Made by a program: the position numbers and the translations under genes. The notes under the pieces were generated by a model that saw only the letters and a program-made list of their open reading frames with translations, did no database searches and was not told where the DNA came from. A DNA stretch of 38,856 nucleotides from Heyndrickxia sporothermodurans (GTDB lineage Bacteria; Bacillota; Bacilli; Bacillales; Bacillaceae_C), in the NCBI RefSeq assembly GCF_016785185.1, contig NZ_JAEKDY010000024.1, one strand, 5' to 3'. Every line of letters begins with the position of its first letter. The stretch's first letter is position 1. This document shows positions 1-8,629 of this stretch, in pieces.

Positions 1-127
1 TAGCCGCAGACCGAATTAATGTACAATTAAATCAGCAACAAGTAGCATGATTTCTGTTTTTAAAAATATATTTTAGAAATTCTGTAGGATTCTGTATTTT
101 TAAAAAGAGCAATTATGAAATTGACTC
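1..127. repeat. Left copy of a 127-bp terminal inverted repeat, probably the edge of a mobile element
   Basis: Bases 1-127 are the exact reverse complement of 38730-38856; the match stops at base 128 (a here, t in the other copy). In the + direction a frame from base 3 reads fifteen codons (ending QLNQQQVA) to a TGA at 48-50, followed by 77 AT-rich noncoding bases up to the boundary sequence ending GACTC. This would suit the 3' end of a transposase gene and the terminus of an insertion sequence, but too little is present to name a family. The sequence continues beyond the window, so what is seen may be only the edge. Confidence 0.75.
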
Positions 128-172
128 ATTTATAAAAATGTGTTGGTTCAGCCTATAATATCAAGAGAAATG

Positions 173-200
173 TTTACTGTTTTCATTAGTTTGTTATAAT
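173..200 (+). promoter_or_regulatory. Predicted sigma-A promoter of glnS
   Basis: TTTACT (173-178) and TATAAT (195-200) are separated by 16 bp and lie about 45 bp before the glnS start codon. The promoter lies wholly inside the unique DNA next to the repeat, so glnS does not need the repeat for expression. No T-box leader fits in the short 5' region. Confidence 0.55.
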
Positions 201-243
201 ATTAGAATATCCAAAATGAAGATGTAAGAAGGGTGATCTATTA

Positions 244-1896
244 ATGGAAGAAAAAGCAACGCCATCCAATTTTATTCGAGACATAATGGTTGAAGATTTA
301 CATAGCGGAAAACACGATACAATTATAACTCGATTCCCGCCAGAACCAAATGGGTATTTACACATTGGACATGCCAAATCAATTTTTATCAACTTTTCAT
401 TAGCAGATGAATTTAATGGAAAGACAAATTTACGTTTTGATGATACCAATCCATTAAAAGAAGATATCGAGTTCGTTGAATCAATTAAAGAAGATGTAAA
501 ATGGTTAGGTTACGAATGGGAAAATTTGTTTTTCGCCTCTAATTACTTTGATGTAATGTATGAAAAAGCAATTTTATTAATCAAAAAAGGACTTGCCTAT
601 GTTGAAGATCTTTCCGCAGACGAAATTAGAGAGTACCGCGGTACGTTAACAGAGCCGGGCAAAGAAAGTCCTTCCAGAAATCGTAGTATTGAAGAAAATC
701 TTGATCTATTTACGAGAATGAAAAATGGCGAATTCGCTAACGGTGAAAAGGTACTACGAGCAAAGATTGATATGTCCTCACCGAATATTAATTTAAGGGA
801 TCCTGTTCTTTATCGTATTTCGCATGCGACACATCATAATACAGGTGATAAATGGTGTATTTATCCGATGTATGCTTTTGCACATCCAATTGAAGATGCA
901 ATCGAAGGGATCACTCATTCATTATGTACAGTTGAGTTTGAGGATCAACGTCCCCTTTACAACTGGGTTGTAGAAAAATGTGAGATGGAATCAAAACCAA
1001 GACAAATTGAGTTTGGTCGATTAAATTTGACAAATACTGTAATGAGTAAAAGAAAACTAAAACAATTAGTTGAAGAAAATATTGTAGATGGGTGGGATGA
1101 CCCACGCCTACCAACGATATCTGGCCTCAGACGGAGAGGTTTTACACCTGAAGCAATTCGTGCTTTTTGTGAAGAACTTGCCATCTCAAAAAGCAGCGGT
1201 GCCGTTGATGTCCAAATGCTTGAGCATTTTATTCGAGAGGATTTAAAACTTAAAGCACCTAGAACGATGGCCGTCTTAAAACCATTGAAGGTAGTAATTA
1301 CAAACTATCCTGAAGGACAAGTTGAAATGCTTGATGCTGAAATAAATCCGGAAGTACCGGAAATGGGCACAAGACAAATTCCGTTTTCGCGTGAAATATA
1401 TATCGAAAAAGAGGATTTCATGGAAAATCCGCCTAAAAAATACTTCCGTCTCTTCCCTGGCAATGAAGTACGCTTGAAACATGCATATTTTATTAAATGT
1501 GAAGATGTTATTAAGGACGAAAACGGAGAAGTTATTGAATTACATTGCACGTATGATCCGGAAACGAAAAGTGGAACGGGATTCACTGGAAGAAAAGTGA
1601 AAGGGACAATTCATTGGGTTGAAGCAACTAAAGCGATACCGGCTGAATTTCGACTTTATAATTCATTAATTTTAGATGAGGAAGAAGATGAGGATGGAAC
1701 ATTTTTGGACCATATCAATCCAAATTCCCTTGAAATTGCAAAAGGCTTTGTTGAACCTAATATGAAAAGCGCAGAAGCGAATGACAAGTTTCAATTTTTT
1801 AGACATGGCTATTTCAATGTCGATCCGAAGCATTCAACTAAGGATTCACTCGTATTCAACCGTGTTGTATCATTGAAAAGTTCATTTAAATTATAA
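244..1896 (+). CDS. glnS: Glutaminyl-tRNA synthetase (GlnRS)
   Basis: Charges tRNA-Gln with glutamine in the cytoplasm. The 550-residue protein has the class I signatures: a HIGH box (LHIGHAKS, residues 39-46) after PPEPNGY, and the KMSKS-type loop VMSKR at 266-270, followed by the two beta-barrels of the GlnRS anticodon-binding region. It ends with the family-typical GYF-HSTKDSLVFNR segment and has no appended YqeY domain. The length matches bacterial GlnRS. The RBS AGAAGGGTGAT precedes the ATG. Most Bacillaceae, including B. subtilis, lack GlnRS and make Gln-tRNA by mischarging and GatCAB amidation, so this gene is probably acquired. GltX (GluRS) is the related alternative, but the PPEPNGYLHIGHAKS and VMSKRKL forms favour GlnRS. 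Confidence 0.95.
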   Translation: MEEKATPSNFIRDIMVEDLHSGKHDTIITRFPPEPNGYLHIGHAKSIFINFSLADEFNGKTNLRFDDTNPLKEDIEFVESIKEDVKWLGYEWENLFFASNYFDVMYEKAILLIKKGLAYVEDLSADEIREYRGTLTEPGKESPSRNRSIEENLDLFTRMKNGEFANGEKVLRAKIDMSSPNINLRDPVLYRISHATHHNTGDKWCIYPMYAFAHPIEDAIEGITHSLCTVEFEDQRPLYNWVVEKCEMESKPRQIEFGRLNLTNTVMSKRKLKQLVEENIVDGWDDPRLPTISGLRRRGFTPEAIRAFCEELAISKSSGAVDVQMLEHFIREDLKLKAPRTMAVLKPLKVVITNYPEGQVEMLDAEINPEVPEMGTRQIPFSREIYIEKEDFMENPPKKYFRLFPGNEVRLKHAYFIKCEDVIKDENGEVIELHCTYDPETKSGTGFTGRKVKGTIHWVEATKAIPAEFRLYNSLILDEEEDEDGTFLDHINPNSLEIAKGFVEPNMKSAEANDKFQFFRHGYFNVDPKHSTKDSLVFNRVVSLKSSFKL

Positions 1897-1906
1897 GGAC
1901 AAAAAA

Positions 1907-1938
1907 ACTCGTATTGCAAGGTAATACGAGTTTTTTTT
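1907..1938 (+). terminator. Intrinsic terminator after glnS, likely bidirectional
   Basis: Nine-bp stem ACTCGTATT (1907-1915) / AATACGAGT (1923-1931), loop of seven, then a run of T. An A-run on the left side lets it also end the convergent transcript that finishes at 1943. Confidence 0.85.
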
Positions 1939-1942
1939 ACCG

Positions 1943-2794
1943 TTAGAGTTTATCTTTTATTTTTGGGAAAACCTTTACTGCATTATTATAAAACACATCT
2001 TCATGATATTTTTTCGGGATCAATTGTTGGATGAATTTTATATATGGTTTTATAGGTGCTAATGGCCAGTCGGTCCCGAACAATAATCGATCATAATGGT
2101 CACAGTATACTAATGCGTGTCGTAAATGATCTAAAAACCTTCCTTCTGAATAACTCATTAGCTCTATTTCTGTTCCGACAATTAATCCGGAAAGATCAGC
2201 AAACATATTCGAATTTTTATACACTACTTCCGCACCAGTTAATACCCATGGATCGCCAAAATGCGCCATTACAAAACGAACTTTACGAAAACGAACAGCG
2301 ACCTCATCTAATGTTAAAGGATGGGAATATTTTAATAATCCCCGTTCCGAATATGTATCACCTGTATGGAAAACAACAGGGACATCATATTTTTCAGCTA
2401 AAGCGTAAACCGGATGATAAATTTCATCATATGCATAAAAAGGATAATAACCTAAATAAATCTTTATTCCTACTACATTATCTTTTTGTAACTCATTTTC
2501 TAGTAAAACAAGAGTCTCATTATTTAATGTATATGGATTAATTCCCGCACAATAAACAATATTGTTCGGTAAACTAGAATCCAAATCCAGCCCCATTGGT
2601 GTACTAGTCTTTGGATCTGGAAAACCCATTCCATATGTCTCCGTTAACCCCATACCAATACCTAGAACGACCCCTGCTTCTTCAAATTCATTTATAATCC
2701 CTTTTTTTGAATAATCGACAAAAGATTGCTCCTTTGCCGTTTCATGAAAAGAGCGTATATTTGAGAAATGAATATGTGCGTCAATAATATTCAT
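1943..2794 (-). CDS. Amidohydrolase 2 family metal-dependent hydrolase
   Basis: A 283-residue cytoplasmic TIM-barrel hydrolase of the Amidohydro_2 type. Metal-ligand candidates are in the expected order: H7 and H9 (DAHIHF), H143 (VVFHTGD), H178 (VMAHFGDPW) and D242 (LLFGTDWPL). K111 lies in VGIKIYLGY, but whether it is carbamylated cannot be judged. There is no signal peptide. The RBS AAGGGAG sits 6 bp before the ATG. It starts 11 bp after the stop of the large GNAT-fusion gene, so the two are almost surely co-transcribed and may act on the same compound. The substrate is unknown. The family includes decarboxylases and lactonases as well as amidases, so the exact chemistry is open. Confidence 0.85.
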   Translation of the reverse strand: MNIIDAHIHFSNIRSFHETAKEQSFVDYSKKGIINEFEEAGVVLGIGMGLTETYGMGFPDPKTSTPMGLDLDSSLPNNIVYCAGINPYTLNNETLVLLENELQKDNVVGIKIYLGYYPFYAYDEIYHPVYALAEKYDVPVVFHTGDTYSERGLLKYSHPLTLDEVAVRFRKVRFVMAHFGDPWVLTGAEVVYKNSNMFADLSGLIVGTEIELMSYSEGRFLDHLRHALVYCDHYDRLLFGTDWPLAPIKPYIKFIQQLIPKKYHEDVFYNNAVKVFPKIKDKL

Positions 2795-2805
2795 CGCTAG
2801 CTCCC

Positions 2806-5800
2806 TTAAAATTTAATTGATTTCAAATTCTTGATCATTTCTTTATCAACTGGTTGATGGGGAAATAACATGAAAATTGGATCTGTTTTTTTTGTATGGC
2901 CCGGTCTATTATTTATAAAGTCCGTTGTGCTAACTAAAGCAAAGTCCTCACTAAAAATACATTCTGAATCCAATGAATCTTTACTTGTAACGAGTTGTAA
3001 ATATTGTGTTTGGTCACTATCAGAAAAAGTAGTCGGATTACTTAAACGAAAAATGTGTTCTTCGAATCCAGCTTTAAATTTAGTCGAACCATTTTTATTA
3101 TGCAATTGAACTGTCGTTTCTTTCTTCAAAAACACATCTGTATACACAAATTGATTGATCGTCCGATTCGGATGAGTTAATTCTGTATAATGTGTAATAA
3201 TCGGAACTCCTGGAATAGTTAAAAAGTATTGTGTAATTTTCAACCCTTTCCATTTTTCGTGATGCTCCATGTTTGTTTCAATTGCTAAGCCTTCCCATAC
3301 GTTTTCATATTGATCCAGTTTTTTTACAAAAGATGTTTGTGACGACTCTTTAATATATGAAAAGAGACTTATCCCACTAAGATGGGAACTGAATCCTCCA
3401 GCCCAAGGGTTCCACCATGCCTTTGGTTCCGGGGTTGGAAACGATGAATCTAACCATTCCTTCCCTTTGTATCGAACGGAATATAATGTTGGAAAAAATC
3501 CAGAAGCAGCACCGAATTTTAATTCACCATTTTCAATTTCATAAATAAATTGATCGTTCTCTTCTACTTTTCGAGAATAAATCGGTCGAATTTCTTTTCG
3601 TAAAAATAAGGACGAACCTTGTATCGTTTGCGATTCATTTTTAAGTGTATAGTGAAGAGGTACAAATGGTCCATCATTTAAACGGTGTATAAATTTCAAG
3701 GCTTCATTCTTTTCTTGTTCAATACTTATCTTTCTCAGTGGTTCCTCATTTTTTAATAAAGACAAGACACCATTAAAATAACGATTTTGACTCCTTTTTA
3801 ATTCCAATTCCACTTCGCCGCTTGAAATAATTGGATTCCGCGTTTTTGTGCTAAGTTCCACTTCATTGATAATTGGTTGCTCAAATGTATGATTTGCAAA
3901 TAGTTGAAATTCCTTAACAGTTTTAATGACACCTAATGAAAAGCAGATTTTTTTTGATTTTATTATTTCATGATTAAGAATATTTCCGGTATTTTCCTCT
4001 AAATATAATAACCATCCCTCAAATCCAATTTTCACTTGAGTATCCCAAGTTATTCCATGAGGATCCTTTTTATCGTCAGAAAATAACCAATTACTAGTTA
4101 CATCCTTACTATTTAATTGGTTTAAATCGGTCATTTTTGCATCATTAAAATAAACGATTTCATTGTTTAATGGTAGATAAGTTTGATTTAGCTCATGTCT
4201 TATTGGCTGATAAATATACAATTTTTCTATTATTGATCCGGATACATTTTCTAATTCTAGCCAATAGTTTAATAAACCTTCACTGAATAATTCAAAACAT
4301 AGTGCTACATTTTGCTTCGATGGCTTCTCAATCTCATAATGAATTTTCATAATTGCTGATGTCTCAGTGTATTTCCATTCATATGAAGATGCTTGTTTCT
4401 TTGTTAATTCGGCCACATATGGTTTGCCGAATTTCGGTGGAAGAAGGAACGTTCTTTGGTTAAATTTTTGTTCATTTCCAAATGAAATTGCATTGTCCCT
4501 TTTACGAACGTATACTGAGTAAAATCCGTTTTGCAAATAATAGAATTCTTGATCAAACCCACCATCTTTCACACCGAAGTAAGGCATAGAAAATGCTAAT
4601 GTTTCCTGCCAATCAAAGGTTTCTTCAGCCGTTTGAACGACTACTGTACACTCCGATTGTAAAAAGCCATATTTCTTAATTTGGAAAGGAATTTTTATCA
4701 TACCAGTATCGGAAATAATCGATGAATAGCTATTTTTCTCCCACTTTACTAATTTGTTAGGTGACAGATTTATAAAAATTTCAGCTTCATTTTTTAAATA
4801 GTTTTCAATTTCTATATAACAGAATTGTTGTTTATTCGTGTCAAATTTTTTCGGAATATAAACCGGCTTTACTTTCATCGCTTTTTTTGGAAAAACGCCA
4901 ACAGCAAACAAAGACGTCCGACCATTCATTTCAATCTTAACTTCAGCTTTAGGATGAGTGATCCATTCATTAGGTTCCTCACCACGTTTTATCTGAAATG
5001 GAAATTCTATTATTTTTTTATGTTTAAATGTTTCTTCCATTTTCCCCTGTACATGGATTCTTTCATTTTCACAGCCTTCTAGTGTTACTTCAATCGCATC
5101 ATTCTGTTTACTTTGTATTTCAAGTTGAAGTTTCGATTCTCTTCCTTCGATTTGTGTATGTTGTTCCATTAGAAGTTCGATTTGGATATCATTCGTTTCA
5201 ATTAAACGAATCCCTCTACCGCTCTTTTCTATTTGAACACGAAGAAAATGCTCCTCATTTTCCCATACATATTCAAAGTAAGTGAATCCATTTTCTTTTA
5301 TACCATCAGGCTTCACTTCAATCTCTCTAACATTATCTTCATACCAATCAATCGAATGAAAAAGTGGTTTTGTTATTTCATTTTGTAAGACTAATGGGAT
5401 AAAGTTCATTAAGTGGGTCGTATCATCGCGATCCTCCCAGAAAAAACCGCATTTCTTGTATAAAGGCACAGCTTTAACATTCCCTGGCCATGTGTAAAGG
5501 TCAATACGCGGCCAGCCTAATTCAACGGTTTTTTCAACTGCCTTTAAAACAAGTTGTTTACCTATTTTCTTGCCATGATAATCAGGGTGCACATTTAATA
5601 ACCGAATATACAGTGCTTCTATATCCTCTTTATATTCAGATATTCCGCAATATCCAACTACCTTTTCTCCATCCAAAGCGAGGTATAGGAATAAATCTTC
5701 CGAATTCGCTTCTTTTTCAAGCACTTGCTCTTCAGTCATAATCGCCGAATCTCCACCCCAGCTATCACGACTTTCATTCCACATTTCAGCAATTGATTTT

Positions 5801-5859
5801 GCCAAATCTTCATGATACTTTACGATTTTTATTGTTTCTGTCATTGGATTTATCATCAT
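2806..5859 (-). CDS. GNAT acetyltransferase fused to a ~860-residue beta-rich region
   Basis: A 1017-residue protein. Residues ~6-155 form a complete GNAT N-acetyltransferase domain, with the acetyl-CoA loop HGKKIGKQLV after LLNVHPDY and the C-terminal TWPGNVKAVPLYKKCGF segment. The remaining ~860 residues are dense in short alternating strands and aromatics with no signal peptide or membrane segment. The last ~260 residues (KFGAASGFFPTLYSV..., WWNPWAGG) resemble the beta-sandwich of galactose-mutarotase-like or glycosidase C-terminal domains by eye only. It is the first gene of a two-gene unit with the amidohydrolase. GGAGG lies only 2 bp from the first ATG and 5 from the second, so the start may be 5856 or the ATG at codon 6. 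The acetyl acceptor is unknown. Confidence 0.8.
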   Translation of the reverse strand: MMINPMTETIKIVKYHEDLAKSIAEMWNESRDSWGGDSAIMTEEQVLEKEANSEDLFLYLALDGEKVVGYCGISEYKEDIEALYIRLLNVHPDYHGKKIGKQLVLKAVEKTVELGWPRIDLYTWPGNVKAVPLYKKCGFFWEDRDDTTHLMNFIPLVLQNEITKPLFHSIDWYEDNVREIEVKPDGIKENGFTYFEYVWENEEHFLRVQIEKSGRGIRLIETNDIQIELLMEQHTQIEGRESKLQLEIQSKQNDAIEVTLEGCENERIHVQGKMEETFKHKKIIEFPFQIKRGEEPNEWITHPKAEVKIEMNGRTSLFAVGVFPKKAMKVKPVYIPKKFDTNKQQFCYIEIENYLKNEAEIFINLSPNKLVKWEKNSYSSIISDTGMIKIPFQIKKYGFLQSECTVVVQTAEETFDWQETLAFSMPYFGVKDGGFDQEFYYLQNGFYSVYVRKRDNAISFGNEQKFNQRTFLLPPKFGKPYVAELTKKQASSYEWKYTETSAIMKIHYEIEKPSKQNVALCFELFSEGLLNYWLELENVSGSIIEKLYIYQPIRHELNQTYLPLNNEIVYFNDAKMTDLNQLNSKDVTSNWLFSDDKKDPHGITWDTQVKIGFEGWLLYLEENTGNILNHEIIKSKKICFSLGVIKTVKEFQLFANHTFEQPIINEVELSTKTRNPIISSGEVELELKRSQNRYFNGVLSLLKNEEPLRKISIEQEKNEALKFIHRLNDGPFVPLHYTLKNESQTIQGSSLFLRKEIRPIYSRKVEENDQFIYEIENGELKFGAASGFFPTLYSVRYKGKEWLDSSFPTPEPKAWWNPWAGGFSSHLSGISLFSYIKESSQTSFVKKLDQYENVWEGLAIETNMEHHEKWKGLKITQYFLTIPGVPIITHYTELTHPNRTINQFVYTDVFLKKETTVQLHNKNGSTKFKAGFEEHIFRLSNPTTFSDSDQTQYLQLVTSKDSLDSECIFSEDFALVSTTDFINNRPGHTKKTDPIFMLFPHQPVDKEMIKNLKSIKF

Positions 5860-5883
5860 ATCCTCCTCAACTTTTCCTTTTCT

Positions 5884-5937
5884 CTACGTGGTGTTATCCT
5901 TTTTCTTTTTTAAACTTCTTTTAGTAAGTAAACGCAT
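5884..5937 (-). CDS. Possible 17-codon leader peptide ahead of the GNAT-fusion gene
   Basis: A short ORF between the predicted promoter and the GNAT-fusion gene. It has its own RBS (AGAAGGGAG, 8 bp before the ATG) and encodes a basic peptide beginning MRLLTKRSLKKKK, ending in TAG about 25 bp before the next start. The initiation signal is as good as that of the main gene. It could be a translated leader that tunes the downstream gene, a real micro-protein, or chance. There is no evident run of one regulatory codon and no clear attenuator hairpin after it. Confidence 0.3.
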   Translation of the reverse strand: MRLLTKRSLKKKKDNTT

Positions 5938-5985
5938 ATTTAATTCTCCCTTCTAGTAAATTGGAAGTTTTTTCTTCCTTTAGTA

Positions 5986-6014
5986 ATACTAAAATACATG
6001 TAGTCATTTGTAAA
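5986..6014 (-). promoter_or_regulatory. Predicted sigma-A promoter of the GNAT-fusion/amidohydrolase pair
   Basis: On the minus strand, TTTACA (6014-6009) and TAGTAT (5991-5986) are spaced by 17 bp. A small hairpin (GGAAG/CTTCC) lies just downstream in the predicted leader. Confidence 0.5.
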
Positions 6015-6070
6015 TACTTTTCAGAAAAATAAATTTGTTCTAATAATATTAGTGGGGGAAATTCCCAAAC

Positions 6071-6095
6071 AAAAAAACAGGCTTTTCGCCTGTTT
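6071..6095 (-). terminator. Intrinsic terminator after fhs
   Basis: Minus-strand stem AAACAGGC / GCCTGTTT (arms 6088-6095 and 6075-6082) with a five-base loop and a T-run, directly after the fhs stop codon. Confidence 0.85.
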
Positions 6096-6099
6096 CTCT

Positions 6100-7788
6100 T
6101 TAGAATAATCCTATTGCTCTTCCTTTTTCATCGATATTCATCTGGTAAGCGGCAGGCTTTTTAGGAAGTCCAGGCATCGTCATCACATCACCGGTTAGTG
6201 CGACGATAAATCCAGCTCCTAATTTTGGTACTAATTCACGAACATGGATCGTAAAATTTTTCGGACGTCCTAATTTGGTAGGTTCATCAGATAATGAATA
6301 TTGCGTCTTGGCCATACAAACAGGCAATTGACCCCATCCAAATTCTTGAAATTCCTTTAATTGCTTCATTGCTTTTGTAGAAAATTCTACATCAGATCCC
6401 CCATACACCTTTTGCACTATTTTTTTAATTTTTTCTTCTATAGGGAGGTTCAAATCATAAAGATACTCAAATGTTTGCTTATTCGATTCAATTTGTTCAA
6501 TCACCAACTCTGCTAATTGCAAACCACCCTTTCCACCTTTTTCCCACACTTCGGTTAATGCTACCGGAACTTTTTGTTCAGTACACCAATTTGTAAGGGT
6601 ATTGATTTCTGCATCGGTATCTGTAATAAATCGATTGATCGCAACGACTACTGGTAAACCAAAGTTATAAATCGTTTCTATATGTTTTTGCAAATTTTCC
6701 AAACCCTTTTCCAATGCTAAAACATTCTCATGTTGCAAATCCGACTTTAACATACCTCCATGCATTTTTAATGCTCTAATTGTTGCTACAACAACTACGG
6801 CATCAGGTTTTATATTTGCAGCCCTAGCTTTAATATTTAAAAATTTTTCCGCTCCTAAATCTGCTCCAAATCCTGCTTCCGTTACTACATAATCTGCCAA
6901 TTTTAATGCAGATTTCGTTGCCATGATACTGTTACAGCCATGAGCAATATTTGCAAACGGTCCACCATGGACTAATGCAGGTGTATGTTCGATTGTTTGA
7001 ACGAGATTCGGTTTCAATGCATCTTTCAATAATAAGCTAAGTGCTCCTTCAACTCCTAAATCTCCTACTGTTACAGGTTGTTTGGATGTATTGTACCCTA
7101 CTACCATTTTAGCTAGTCTTTTCTTTAAATCTTCGAGACTTGTTGATAGACATAGTACAGCCATTATCTCTGAAGCTACTGTAATATCAAATCCATCTTC
7201 ACGGGGAACACCTTGCGAAGGGCCTCCAAGGCCAATCACAATTTGCCTTAATGCCCGGTCATTTATATCTAGAGCACGCTTCCAAACAATTCGTCTTTGG
7301 TCAATTTGCAATTGGTTTCCTTGATGGATATGATTGTCCATAAGTGCTGCTAGTGCATTATTTGCGGCAGTTATTGCGTGAAGATCACCGGTAAAATGAA
7401 GATTGATATCTTCCATAGGTAATACTTGAGCATAACCACCACCAGTTGCTCCGCCTTTCATCCCCATAGTAGGTCCTAAAGATGGCTCACGTAACGCAAT
7501 TACAACCTTCTTCCCTAACTGATGCATTGCATCTCCTAATCCTACTGTAACCGTAGATTTTCCCTCACCAGCAGCTGTTGGATTAATTGACGTAACTAAA
7601 ATTAATCGACCATCTCTATTTTCTTTTAAACTATGTATTTTTTCATAAGTAATTTTCGCTTTATATTTTCCATAATATTCAATATCATCTTCGGTTAGCC
7701 CAATGCTTTCTGCTACTTCCTTTATATGTTTTAATTTTGATTCTTGAGCAATTTGAATATCCGATTTAACTGATTTATTTTCACCCAA
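6100..7788 (-). CDS. fhs: Formate-tetrahydrofolate ligase
   Basis: Makes 10-formyltetrahydrofolate from formate, THF and ATP, feeding one-carbon units to purine and fMet synthesis. The P-loop TAAGEGKST is at about residues 71-79, and the protein is full length for the family (562 residues), with FTGDLHAI and the C-terminal LTGDVMTMPGLPKKPAA conserved. The ATG at 7803 has no RBS in front; instead GGAGG lies inside its first codons, 8 bp before a TTG at 7788, so I take TTG as the start. B. subtilis, as I recall, lacks this gene, but many other bacilli have it. It is monocistronic, flanked by its own terminator and a divergent small gene. Confidence 0.95.
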   Translation of the reverse strand: MGENKSVKSDIQIAQESKLKHIKEVAESIGLTEDDIEYYGKYKAKITYEKIHSLKENRDGRLILVTSINPTAAGEGKSTVTVGLGDAMHQLGKKVVIALREPSLGPTMGMKGGATGGGYAQVLPMEDINLHFTGDLHAITAANNALAALMDNHIHQGNQLQIDQRRIVWKRALDINDRALRQIVIGLGGPSQGVPREDGFDITVASEIMAVLCLSTSLEDLKKRLAKMVVGYNTSKQPVTVGDLGVEGALSLLLKDALKPNLVQTIEHTPALVHGGPFANIAHGCNSIMATKSALKLADYVVTEAGFGADLGAEKFLNIKARAANIKPDAVVVVATIRALKMHGGMLKSDLQHENVLALEKGLENLQKHIETIYNFGLPVVVAINRFITDTDAEINTLTNWCTEQKVPVALTEVWEKGGKGGLQLAELVIEQIESNKQTFEYLYDLNLPIEEKIKKIVQKVYGGSDVEFSTKAMKQLKEFQEFGWGQLPVCMAKTQYSLSDEPTKLGRPKNFTIHVRELVPKLGAGFIVALTGDVMTMPGLPKKPAAYQMNIDEKGRAIGLF

Positions 7789-7952
7789 GTGTATGGCCTC
7801 CATTCAATTAAAAATAGTTTACCTACATTATATACTTTTTCTATCTTAAAAAGATTCAATATATAAGGAAATAATTTTATATGTTTATTTTTCAAATATA
7901 CACACCAAAATAGTATTAACTACCATTCTAATTAGAAAGGAGAATCATTCAT

Positions 7953-8171
7953 ATGGAATATATTTCAAAAGTTCAACGAAATGATGAAGGAGAAATTATT
8001 AGCTTCCAAACTTCCAGCGGTAGAATAATCTCTTATCGAAAAGCTTTATTAGAAACAAAGGAAGGGTTACTAAATGGAACTAATATTGATTGGAATCAAA
8101 GTGGGGTAGAAACGTTAGTAAATGAAGATGAAAATGATCGGTTTTTTACGTACTATCCTTCCATTTTCTAA
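7953..8171 (+). CDS. DUF3892-like small protein
   Basis: A 72-residue acidic soluble protein starting MEYISKVQRNDEGEIISF. The pattern of a short strand, a turn rich in D/N/G, 'TSSGRIISYRKAL' and a following helix resembles DUF3892 proteins, whose function is not known. The RBS AAAGGAG stands before the ATG. There is no membrane segment or cysteine. It is divergent from fhs and convergent with mntR, with its own terminator. The family assignment is by eye only. Confidence 0.7.
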   Translation: MEYISKVQRNDEGEIISFQTSSGRIISYRKALLETKEGLLNGTNIDWNQSGVETLVNEDENDRFFTYYPSIF

Positions 8172-8180
8172 CAGAACATT

Positions 8181-8208
8181 AAAAGAACCGCATGAATACG
8201 GTTCTTTT
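8181..8208 (+). terminator. Bidirectional intrinsic terminator between the DUF3892-like gene and mntR
   Basis: Ten-bp stem AAAAGAACCG (8181-8190) / CGGTTCTTTT (8199-8208). The A and T runs make it work on both strands; it touches the mntR stop codon. Confidence 0.85.
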
Positions 8209-8629
8209 ATTCTGCTTCGTTTTTTAGTTGTAATTGTTTTAAATCTTCTGAGCGTTTAGGATCCTCTTCAAAGAATTGTACTAAATCTCCAATGCGGTCG
8301 ATTGAATTCCAACTTAAATGATGCTCGATTCCTTCAACATCTTGATATATATTTTCTTCCTTCACACCAATAATTTTTAGAAACTGTTCTAACAAATCAT
8401 GACGATCAACTAATCGCTTTCCTATCTTTTTTCCCTTTTGTGTAAGAACGAGGCCTCGATATTTTTCATAAACTAAATATTCATCCTTATCAAGCTTTTG
8501 TACCATTTTCGTTACAGAGGAGGGATGGACGGAAAGTGCATCTGCAATATCCGATACACGAGCGTAACCTTTATTTTCAATTAATAAATATATTTGTTCG
8601 ATATAATCTTCCATACTTGGCGTAGGCAT
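8207..8629 (-). CDS. mntR: Manganese-responsive transcriptional regulator MntR
   Basis: DtxR-family repressor that binds Mn(II) and shuts off manganese import genes. The 140-residue form starts MPTPSMEDYIEQIY. The winged helix-turn-helix covers roughly residues 20-60 (VSDIADALSVHPSSVTKMV). All six metal ligands known from B. subtilis MntR are present at identical positions: D8, E11, H77, E99, E102 and H103. There is no SH3-like third domain, as expected for MntR. The frame is open upstream to 8770, but the extra 47 residues are unlike the family and the RBS (GGGGG) lies before 8629. No manganese transporter is next to it here. Confidence 0.95.
   Translation of the reverse strand: MPTPSMEDYIEQIYLLIENKGYARVSDIADALSVHPSSVTKMVQKLDKDEYLVYEKYRGLVLTQKGKKIGKRLVDRHDLLEQFLKIIGVKEENIYQDVEGIEHHLSWNSIDRIGDLVQFFEEDPKRSEDLKQLQLKNEAE

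Noticed and set aside
173..243. T-box leader for glnS
   Set aside because: The region between promoter and RBS is under 40 nt and shows no AGGGTGGNACCGCG-like box.
2056..2541. 161-codon ORF on the + strand inside the amidohydrolase gene
   Set aside because: Antisense frame of a well-supported gene with matching motifs on the minus strand; no RBS and a low-complexity translation.
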